From NCBI GenBank assembly GCA_963971405.1, contig OZ020491.1:15060855-15124854 (forward strand): 64,000 nt of DNA. Direction: 5' to 3'. Position 1 is the stretch's first letter. Every line of letters starts with the position of its first letter. Source of the stretch: Psococerastis gibbosa. Taxonomy: Eukaryota; Arthropoda; Insecta; Psocodea; Psocidae. A program made the position numbers and the translations under genes. This document shows, piece after piece, positions 1-8,643 of the stretch. The notes under the pieces are model-generated. The model was not told the origin of the DNA, made no database searches, and saw nothing but the letters and a program-made list of their open reading frames with translations.

Positions 1-372
1 TGTCACAGGGTGGTGGAGTGCTCACCTGAAGTGAGGAAGACGATTACCGGAGCAGGACGGGTGTATTTGGATAGGACCTCCTGTAAGGTCAAAGATCACG
101 TCGCTGTATCTAGGTGCTACTCATGCCACAAATTTAATCACTCGGCAAAATTTTGCTCCAAGCAAAGTATCCCAATCTGTGGACATTGTGCAACCATAAG
201 TCATGTATATAAAGACTGCCCTACCAAAAATGATCACTCCCCAATTTGCATAAATTGTAAGCGAAATGGCCTCCAAGACTTTATTCATAAGGTTAATTCA
301 GTTACTTGCCCTTCTTATTTAAAAGCCATGAAACAATTAATTGACAATACCAATTATGGCCTTGACTTCTAA
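1..372 (+). pseudogene. LINE ORF1 (gag-like) C-terminus with CCHC zinc knuckles, 5'-partial
   Basis: The frame is open from base 1 and stops at TAA 370-372, giving about 123 residues. Two CX2CX4HX4C knuckles are visible (CYSCHKFNHSAKFC and CGHCATISHVYKDC), followed by a third, longer Cys cluster (CINC...H...C). The end, CPSYLKAMK then NTNYG, is the classic end of ORF1 proteins of Jockey/I/R1-type LINEs. Such proteins bind the element RNA and form the RNP. The following ORF starts inside its last codons. The upstream part is cut by the window edge. Confidence 0.8.
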
Positions 373-1279
373 GGGTAGTAAAAATTTGCAATCTATCTTT
401 AAAACATTTTCTGGCAGGAAAATTGACCAATGTGCTCCAAGTCAAAATTCTCAACTTTTAGAGCTTTCAGGAATATTAGATAATATTAGTCATTTCTATG
501 TTAATAATTCCACACCCAAGAGTAAAATTAATCTTATGTATAACATAGGGGAAGAAGTCGACTTACTCATTGGTTTCGCTTATCATGATCGCGTAAAGAA
601 AAAGGTTAGGTTTTCAAAAGGTATAAGCAAACGTCTTAATATGACGTCATTGAGTGAAGAAAAATTTCAGCAATACCCGTTGGTCAGCGATGGTAACTCG
701 TTTTGCCTTAGGCACTGTATAAATGGCATAAAATATTGTACATTGATTCTAGAAATATGGGATTCCACTGTCGGCTTTAAAAGTTTTTCTAGTCTTTTAT
801 CAATTGTAGATAACTGGGCTTTTGTCAACTATCCCCTTGTTTTAGGTGTAGATATATATACTATTAGTGGTAACATGGACTTTCCGGCGTTAGATTTACT
901 TAGTACTGTACTGATGCAACAAAACTTAAAATTTGTTTTTTACAATAAGGGTTACAGAAATATTGATTTTCTTCAGATTCCAAGTCATGCCCCTGATGTG
1001 CAGCCCAACCCCCCAGGCTGCCTTTTGCATAAAAATCAACAAGAGTTCTATATTAACAGCATGATAGAACTTAGAAATATATTTCTAAATGCCGATCATA
1101 TGAACGCAGTGAAATATCAGACTATACTTGAGTCAGCACTTTCACCCAGTATTCGCATATCAGGTGCTGCAATTAGTCTAATTAGGTTAACTAACACAAA
1201 TATATACAATAATGAGTGCTCCGCGTTTCTGATCAAAACAAATATATATAGGATGGGGTACACTCTAAATGATGGTTAA
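356..1279 (+). pseudogene. Unknown ~310-residue module at the start of the LINE helicase ORF
   Basis: The first ATG in frame is 356-358, overlapping the gag-like stop by 17 bases, which suggests coupled translation. The frame then runs without a stop to TAA 1277-1279. I do not recognise the domain. It is not a methyltransferase, protease or RT by any motif I can see. A YPLVSDGNSF stretch faintly recalls the DGNCF box of OTU-type cysteine proteases, but the expected Cys is Ser and no partner His motif is evident. After 1279 a second frame stays open to about 1355 before the helicase frame resumes, so this module and the helicase were probably one polypeptide broken by two frameshifts. Confidence 0.55.
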
Positions 1280-1369
1280 ATATGTTTCCTTTTGTCCCCT
1301 CTCCCAAAAATTCAATACTACAGAAAAATATATCTTGGTAACAGATAAGATAGAACGAATGCTGAACTG

Positions 1370-2390
1370 ATGCAGTCTACAGGTAAAGTGAACTTATTCG
1401 CACGTCCTATGCCTAAGCTGACTTTCGTTGAGGGCTGCCCTGGATCAGGCAAATCGCATTACATCATTCAACAGCACTGCACAGGGCGGGATCTAATACT
1501 GACCCACACTAGGGAGGCTGTAAAAGATATAAGAATAGCAACAGAAAAGCGGTTTCCAAACAACAAAAATCTACAGCTTCTCCAGAACTATCGCACTATT
1601 TCATCATTTATAATCAATTATCGAGGGGAAAAGTATGAAAGGGTTTTTATTGATGAAATTTCGCTTGGTCACGCCGGTTTTATAGGCTTTGTTGCTAATC
1701 TTTCTCACGCAAAGGAAATTGTCCTCCTCGGAGATAATAAGCAAATTCCATATATAGAGAGAAGCCCTTTCAAAGTTAATTTTCACAGTGTCACTGGGCT
1801 GTGCAGTCCCGGATGTTCTCCTTACTCAGACCAGGAGGTGCCCTGTAGATGTAGCATACGCTTTGTCCACGTCCTACCCGAATATCACGAGTAGGAATCC
1901 AATCGTAAATTCAGTTGCCCTAACGTTATCTAATGGTGAATATTACCAGTTAAAACCTGGTTCGCTCATTTTAACTTTTACTCAAGCTGAGAAACGCAAA
2001 GTTTCAAAAGCACTTGAGGGTAAGTGCTCTGAACCCATCCAAATCGGTACGGTCCACCAGAGTCAAGGGAAAACATCTGAACACGTTGTTTTGTGCAGAA
2101 TAAATTCATTACCTCTGGAAATTTACCACAGCATTCCTCACGCCATAGTAGCTATTTCAAGGCACACAAAATCGTTTCAATACCTAACAACTGGAAGCAA
2201 TGATGATGCAGTTAGCTCACTAATAAGGAAAGCCAGTATATTGGGCTCAAGACAACTCCTTGTGTGGCATAATAAACAATTAAATCAGCAAAATAATAAT
2301 AAAATAAATTTTGTGATGGGTGAAAAACCGGCAAGGGACATTAAGTGCTCTGAGTCACTGCCGGAGGTTATGTCACTAAACCATGGCTGA
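1370..2390 (+). pseudogene. Virus-type superfamily-1 RNA helicase domain in the LINE, frameshifted
   Basis: Helicase motifs appear in order. Motif I is GCPGSGKSH (about 1433-1459), motif Ia DLILTHTRE, motif II FIDEIS (about 1645), motif III LLGDNKQIPY (about 1723), motif IV TQTRRCPVDV (about 1825), motif V TVHQSQGKTSE (about 2048) and motif VI AIVAISRHT (about 2138). The QTRRCP, HQSQG and SRHTK pattern is that of alphavirus-like (tobamo/virga/negev-type) replicase helicases, not of cellular UPF1/Pif1 helicases. One frameshift between motifs III and IV (about 1753-1825) splits it: frame to 1894, then an overlapping frame from about 1790 to the stop at 2390. The family unwinds RNA using ATP; a role in retrotransposition is inference. 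Confidence 0.85.
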
Positions 2391-2790
2391 TCATCCTAAA
2401 TTATTAACAACTGCCTCCATGTCTCTTCAATGTAGTACGGCTAATATTAGTAAGCACCCATCAAAATATTTTATTTGTGTGCCTAAAAGCCTTTTTATTT
2501 ACTTAAAGTTTAAACATGGCTTGAGTACAAATTATAGAATTATATTTTTAATTACATATTATTTTCGATCTTACTTCTTTGCTCTGTATATCAAACTGTT
2601 CTTTTCTTAGTACGTTTTATATATATAAAGCACCCCAGCTGTGTTTCACGTACGTTTTTTTAAACTATAATCATAAAATGCATTTACGGTATTCTGCTCT
2701 TTACACAAAACCCCACCAAATAGCCAATGAATTTACAAAGTGAGATTGACAGGTACCAGGAAATAACAGACCACAGCTTCTCCTAACATG
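2391..2790 (+). other. AT-rich linker between the helicase and endonuclease blocks
   Basis: About 400 bases without recognisable coding motifs. A 75-residue open frame at 2383-2610 is AT-driven and has no domain signal. No poly(A), TTGAT tail or target duplication is visible here, which argues against two separate LINEs abutting, although a 5'-truncated insertion cannot be excluded by eye. Confidence 0.4.
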
Positions 2791-3530
2791 CAGACTTTGA
2801 AAACATATTTGGCACTGGCTTCAAAATTATGGTAATCAACATAAGGTCCTATAACAGGAACTTTACCGAATTGGCAGTACTCATAGATTCCCTAACAATC
2901 AATTTCGATATAATTTGTATAACGGAATGTTGGATTAATGATTATTTTGAACCAAAAGAAATCCCAAACTATAGCTCCTACTACACTCGTCAAAACAAAT
3001 TACAAAACGATGCAGTTGTTATTTATATAAAAAATAGCCATACTCATAGCGTAACGGAAATTAACTTACATGAAGGAAATGGGCTCAAAGTAAAATTTTA
3101 CATACATAAGCGAGAGTACGGTGTAATTTTTTTGGAGTATATAGATCACCTTCCTATTTAAACCTTACACCTTTTTTAGAGTCACTGCAAGATGCGTTAC
3201 AAAATGCTGCTGGTAGTAATACATGCATCCTTGCTGGGGATGTTAATATAAATAAATTAGGGAATAATTTACATAACCATATAAACGAATATCAAGATGT
3301 TTTAGGTGAATTTGGTTTGGTGCACTGCATACATAAGCCAACAAGAGTTACTCAACTTAGCAAAACTTGTATTGATCACATTTCTATCAAATCAGATAAA
3401 GAAGTTACAGCTGCCGTTCTTGAAACCACCATTACTGATCATTATCTGATAGCCATAGAAATCAAACTAACTGAACCTAAACAGAACAATATTAAGAAAA
3501 AAGAAAAAAGTCAAACAAACCGACTATAAT
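2791..3530 (+). pseudogene. LINE ORF2 N-terminus: APE-type endonuclease, frameshifted
   Basis: The frame around 2829-3161 reads NIRSYNRNF, then FDIICITECWI, matching the catalytic N- and E-containing motifs of apurinic-like LINE endonucleases. A frameshift follows, and 3317-3529 supplies the end of the domain with CIDHIS and TDHYLI, the conserved D and H region. The family nicks target DNA to prime reverse transcription. At least one frameshift (about 3161-3300) and a gap make it non-functional. The NIRS...F.EL style fits the Jockey/CR1-like group seen in insects. Confidence 0.75.
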
Positions 3531-4300
3531 AATTTAAAACTTCGTCTTTCTCACGAAACCTGGGAATCAGTGTACTGTCAAACGGACTTAAATGAAGTAT
3601 ATAAAATGTTTTTGCATAATTTTGAAGCTCACGTTCAAACGAACACCGTTACATTGCAGACAAAGCACAGACACAAAAAATTGACTCCATGGTCAACAAT
3701 TGGGCTAGTTACTTCAATTCACAAAAGAGACAAACTCCACGCCCGAGTTGTAAAACATCCAATGAATACATCACTCTCAACATATTATAAAAAAATGCAA
3801 ATAAATTGAAACAATTAATAAAAATTGCCAAGGCTAACTTTTATAAAAATAAGATAAATGAAGCTCACGACATTAAGGGAACCTGGAATGTTATTAAAGA
3901 AGCTACTAGTAAAAACACCAAAAACAGGAGTTATTCACATGAATTAATAATTAATTATATTATCGAAAACGACCCTAAAAAAATTGCGGATCATTTTAAC
4001 CATTTTTTTTTTTTAACGAAATCGGATCAAAACTGGCTGACGTATCTATAAAAAAAAACTAAAAACGAATGAACTTAGACTAGCTCAGAATATATAGGAA
4101 AGCGTAAACTTACCAAATTCACTCTTTCTAGCACCTGTTACTGGGGATGAAATCATTAATATAATAAGGGGACTTCAGTCTGAGAGTGCGCCAGGGGAGG
4201 ACGGTTTTAAGACAAAGTTACTCAAAGCCATTAAAGAAGAAATATCAGAAATTCTAGCCTTCCTCGTTAATCTAAGCTTTACCACCGGACAGTTTCCCGA
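3531..4300 (+). pseudogene. LINE ORF2 linker between endonuclease and RT, degraded
   Basis: Short open pieces in alternating frames (3570-3809, 3806-4051) carry lysine-rich linker sequence such as TPWSTIGL and FYKNKI, then GTWNVIKE, as in Jockey-type LINEs between APE and RT. Around 4181-4320 a further frame reads SAPGEDGF, the usual entry to the RT domain. Several indels, including poly-T and poly-A expansions near 4008 and 4051, break the frame. Confidence 0.65.
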
Positions 4301-5663
4301 TAAACTGAAGCAAGCCATTGTTCGCCCAGTATTTAAAAAGGGGGGAAAAAACTGACGTTAGTTGCTATAGACCAATCTCACTTTTAAGTACCTTCGGTAA
4401 AATATTCGAAAAATCAATGAAAGTAAGAGTGGAAAATTTCTTTAAGTCCTTCAATATTATTTCCGAAAATCAATTTGGTTTTAAAACCGGTGTAAGCACA
4501 AACGATGCATTACTTACCTTAACGGACCACATAATCACATAATCAGCAACATGGATGAAAATAAAAAAGTTATTGGAGTATTCCTAGACTTAGCCAAGGC
4601 TTTTGATACAATTTCTCACAAAATAATGCTCCAAAAACTTGAAAATGCAGGTATACGTGGAACCCCCTTAAAATGGTTTGATAGTTATTTATCAAACCGG
4701 TCTCAAAAAGTTAGCATTTCAGACCAAACAAGTGACTCTCTAACAGTCACCTTCGGAGTACCCCAAGGATCTATATTAGGCCCTGTTTTGTTTCAATTAT
4801 ATATAAACCCTCTTTGCAATCTAGCCAGTGATGGGAAAATTATTACTTTCGCTGACGATACTGTCATTCTCTTTCATGGAAACAACTGGGCAGAGGCTTT
4901 GAGCTCAGCTGAAGCAAGTCTCAGGCTAGTAAAATCTTGGTTGGATTCAAACCTACTAACACTTAACATAAGTAAAACACATCTTATGACTTTCCCCCCC
5001 AAAAAAGACCCATATATAAATATTGAGGAGCTGACAATACACGAATGCACAAACGGTATCTGTAATTGTGGAAAAGCTAATGAAACAACCTATCTTGGTG
5101 TTACAATCGATCCCTACCTTAAATGGACGGAACACATTAGAACTTTATCACACAGACTAAGAAAAACTGTTTATTTATTCAAAATTCTCCGTGACATATT
5201 ACCAATTGGCACATTAAAAACAGTCTATTTTGCAATCGTACAGTCAATTCTTTCTTATGGTATAATTGCATGGGGCTCTGCTAGAAAAGTTGCTCTGAAT
5301 CCACTAGAAAAGACACAAAAACTAATATTAAAGGTTATGCTGCGGAAACTTCGCCGCTACCCATCGGACGAACTTTTTGAGGAGGCGCGTATTCTGGACC
5401 TAAGGCAGTTATACACTAAAACTCTACTCATACGTTTCCAAAACCTCAAAGACGCAGCACAAATGAGAGAGCACTGCTACAACACTCGGCAAACAGACGC
5501 ACTCCTACTACCAAAACTAAATCTCAGCTTGGCAAAACGTAGCTACACATACCTGGCACCAAAAATATTTAACCTGATCCCCGTAAATATAAAAAGTTGT
5601 ACAAGAAAAACTTCTTTTAAACACCTACTAAACTTATGGCTTCATGAGAAAAAACAGATTTAG
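4301..5663 (+). pseudogene. LINE ORF2 reverse transcriptase domain and C-terminus
   Basis: The 4318-4542 frame gives YRPISLLSTFGKIFE and ENQFGF; the 4551-5663 frame gives GVFLDLAKAFDTISH, GVPQGSILGPVLF and ITFADDTVIL, the RT fingers and palm with the catalytic FADD intact. YLGVTIDPYLKWTEH and SYGIIAWG mark the thumb. The last 370 codons are uninterrupted. A stop near 4540 and the run of Gs at 4340 break the upstream part. There is no RNase H domain, which fits the Jockey/CR1 group. The catalytic core is the best preserved part of the element. Confidence 0.85.
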
Positions 5664-6020
5664 AAAACTTACTATTCCATGTAGAACAATAAAAATATAT
5701 TTTCATCAACATTTTTTTACTCAACTTAAAGAACAAAACTTATTTTTCTATTAACTCTTTTCTAGCATATACACTTTTACATACGTAACACATACCTGCA
5801 CACTGTCGTAACAAATCGGAGTTAAACTGAAATGCTGTACCGGCTTTAGCACGTGGAAGCATAGTTGGGCTGGTTATAATTCCTTGAAAAGTATTGAATG
5901 TAATATAACTTAGTATTTTAGCGTATTTAAAGTTAATATTAGTTTTGTCATTTTATGTATACTTCTCTTGTTGGAAAAAATTGGAATAAATATATATTTG
6001 ATTTGATTTGATTTGATTAT
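5664..6020 (+). repeat. LINE 3' UTR with TTGAT tandem tail
   Basis: AT-rich, non-coding. It ends with GGAATAAATATATATTTGAT and three further TTGAT-type units at about 5995-6017. Such a short tandem tail replaces poly(A) in many Jockey/CR1-like LINEs and marks the 3' end of the element. Confidence 0.6.
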
Positions 6021-6162
6021 GTATATTTTTATATATTAGCGTACTACAAATCATAAGGAGGTATAGCTGAAGAATCCAACTAAAATTCCGGAAAGCAAGA
6101 TTAGTGGCGCTACACCTAGCTACGTTTCCTCCAATGCTATTATTATATTATCCAATAGTTAC

Positions 6163-7012
6163 TATTGCTTTCCAATTTATAGCCTACGTAGTATAAGGAA
6201 AGCTTTGTGACGGTCCAAATTTTCGATTCCGAGATTTCAACGGATTTACACGTTTTCAGGTCCCAGGAACCCAAAAAAGTGGTTTTTAAGAAATGTCTGT
6301 CTGTGCATCGATTTCCGGGCAAACTACTCGGTCGATTTTGATGAAATTCGGCATGTAGGTTTACAAAAATTATACCACGGGACCATTTTTTTTTATTTGG
6401 GGGGGGGGGGGTTATTTACAAAACACTAAAAAAAAAGTCTAAAAAAATTATTTCCCAAAAACGGCTCCAACAATTTCTTTTAAATTCACATATATTGTAG
6501 TTGTTGTTAATGTTGATAAAATGCGGGGGGTCGCTTGCTCCTTGATAGTTTGCTTCTGGGGGTAAAAAAATAAAAATATCTAAATTTTAATGAAAAATGA
6601 CTAAAAAATAATTTTTCTGCGAAACCTTTCTATCGATGATTTCTACCTTCAGGTATGTTTTAGGTGTTAAATTGAGTAACGAGATCGGATAGGTTGCTTT
6701 CCCAGAAAAGTATTTGATTTTGCACAAAAAAAATGTTTTTTTTTTTTTAATGATTTTGAAAAAATTCACGCTCAAACGCATTGCGTGCCCTGCCAGTATT
6801 GCTGTGTGTTAATGTGTTGGTCTGACCTATCTAGAATTCTAGAATTTACCTCACCTCCAGTGACGTCAGGTAGACACCCCCCCCCCCCCCCCCCGAGACA
6901 TTGGAAATTTAACCATAGGAAAATTATTTACCATGAAATTACTCATTTTCTCTGTCTACTAATTTTGATAAATTGGAAAGCATGTTCGAGTAAACTCGGA
7001 CCGGTTCTTCTA
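6163..7012 (+). repeat. Dispersed ~850-bp repeat, copy 1
   Basis: It begins with a short stem, GCTTTCCAATTTAT followed by GTATAAGGAAAGC, and ends with AAATTGGAAAGCATG then CTCGGACCGGTTCTT. The start and end are inverted versions of each other (GCTTTCCAATTTAT versus ATAAATTGGAAAGC), which points to a non-autonomous DNA element. The first third carries a short frame ([17 protein letters not shown]) also readable in the other copies. Contains a 9-nt G run and a C run of about 18. Confidence 0.7.
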
Positions 7013-8433
7013 ATAGGTGGAGCAATGTTTTCATTCTCTTTTTTAGCATGCTAACTCAATTTTGAATCCACACCTCGTAACCTGCTAATATTATCTTTCT
7101 CTGCTCTCATATGAAAGTCCACAATAAGAAGTTGCACTTCAAAATGTTGATTGGTGTTCCTACAATTTAAATTCTCTATGTTGAAATACTAAAGCTAAAA
7201 AGTCAAGAAAATTTGTCTTTTACACCTAAATTCTCACATTTTTCGCCCGGGGAAAATCCCCATGCCCCTTAACTTCCTCTGGCACTGCCTTGTGACAGTG
7301 AAGAAAACTAAATACCTGTATGGTTGCTGAGTCTCCATAAAGTGTTCAGTGAGGGGAACAACTCCTCCCCTCCCCCCCTGAACCCTGACCCTGCAGACTT
7401 GCGCTTGAGTCAGTAGTAAGGCGTCATAATTTGTTGACTTCCCCAAAAATATAATCCCTACAGCCATGAGGTGAGGGTTGAAGGGGATCAAACTCCGCTC
7501 CCCAAATGAAACCACAACTTTTCAAGTGTTCTTCAACAATTTAACAAGTAAGTCCATAAGTTTATAATGACTGTTTTTTAATTGCAAAAAAAGGCTAATT
7601 TCTAAAAAATATTTATTGTATTACATTTAACATATATTTTTATCAAACAACAATAAAGATCTAAAATCTAAAACTATCCGCCAGGGATTTCCGTATGCCG
7701 TTGACCAAACCACTCATTTTTTTAAAAACAAACTTAAAATACTGTAGGTTATAAATTAATAGCAATAAGTTAATGTGTAAACAATAAAAACAATACAATT
7801 AATTCTTGTTCAACTGAATATTCGCCGTAATTAACTTCAGTAGATACCTGTCTAGGTATAAGAACCTCAAAATATATGTAGCCTACCAAGTCTGGTTTTA
7901 CAAACAACCTCAAAATGTTACATGTTACAGGGAATCGAGAGAAGTCTGGACAGAGCTGGACCCGAACGCATGATCTATATCTTTCAGTCTTCAGGGGCAT
8001 CATGTACATGTTAATACTATGTCCTGAAAAGGAGCCTGGGTTCGACTCCCGCTTTGCCCAGATTTTGTTCGATTCCTTGTTCCGGATATTATGTCCAGAG
8101 GAGATTCTCTTCTCAAGCTAAGTCAATTTATGATTGTTTTATATACCATACAATTCTGTAATAATTAGTGTGAGTATCTTTGCCTAGTTACCTATTTAAA
8201 AATTATACGAATTCTCGGTAACAAATAAAAATAAAAAATAATAAAAATGGCATAGTAGTGTTAAAATGTTCACGATGCTTCAGTTATAACGCATTTGAAA
8301 TTCAGTTCTTCACTCAAATTTTCCCCTGACATTATTTTCTTACGGTAGGTATCGGATTTAACGTAATTTTACCCATTTTCTGCCGATCTTCTAACTTTAA
8401 AGTGTGAAGTAGACAAAAATTAACATAACATAG
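7013..8433. other. Non-coding DNA downstream of the SLC6 stop codon
   Basis: No gene seen. It presumably holds the SLC6 3' UTR, transcribed leftward. A minus-strand AATAAA occurs at 7612-7617, about 820 bases past the stop, and could be a poly(A) signal, but AT-rich DNA produces such hexamers by chance. A GGTTCGACTCCC block at about 8039 resembles a tRNA B box, but no A box or cloverleaf accompanies it. Confidence 0.4.
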
Positions 8434-8643
8434 CTAAACCGGGGAAGACTGTGACTTTGATTGTGGCAAATTATGCCAGTATATACCCTGTACTATAGGT
8501 ATACCTTTAATTCTACTGATCACTGATAGTGAATCATGACTACCGGGGACTTCGTTTTTGGGCCCATGGTTCAGAAAGCAAGCTCCTCTCCCCACATCGC
8601 CGGTGGCCACCCCAGGTGACGGTGGGTGCCATTCTTGGAGACA
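8434..8643 (-). CDS. SLC6 exon 10: cytoplasmic C-terminal tail
   Basis: Residues 543-611 and stop TAG at 8436-8434. It opens [11 protein letters not shown] after acceptor CCTCAG, in phase with exon 9, at the place where GAT-type genes also have an intron (after GxxKQ). C-terminal tails are poorly conserved, so the phase match and the CLQxEW-like start are the only support. Another last exon is possible. Confidence 0.55.
   Translation of the reverse strand, partial: CLQEWHPPSPGVATGDVGRGACFLNHGPKNEVPGSHDSLSVISRIKGIPIVQGIYWHNLPQSKSQSSPV

Larger units (their letters stand above)
1..6020 (+). mobile_element. Decayed non-LTR retrotransposon carrying a virus-type helicase ORF
   Basis: Three coding blocks follow each other on one strand: gag-like zinc knuckles (1-372), an ORF with an unknown module plus superfamily-1 helicase (356-2390), and APE endonuclease plus reverse transcriptase (about 2800-5663). 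A 3' UTR ends in TTGAT repeats near 5995-6017, a tail style seen in Jockey/CR1-group LINEs. The 5' end lies outside the window. Every block has frameshifts or stops, so this copy is dead. That all three blocks are one element is inferred from strand, order, the gag-helicase ORF overlap and the absence of a second poly(A)-like tail between them. Two nested elements joined near 2.4-2.8 kb remain possible. Confidence 0.7.

Noticed and set aside
356-1279. OTU-type protease domain in the unknown LINE module
   Set aside because: Only a loose SDGNSF match; the catalytic Cys position is Ser and no downstream His motif is seen.
356-2390. A free-standing endogenous viral element
   Set aside because: Possible, but the 17-base overlap with the gag-like ORF and the downstream APE-RT on the same strand make a helicase captured by the LINE the simpler reading.
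7990-8060. tRNA gene or SINE suggested by CCTGGGTTCGACTCCCGC
   Set aside because: Only a B-box-like stretch; no A box, acceptor stem pairing or SINE body is visible.
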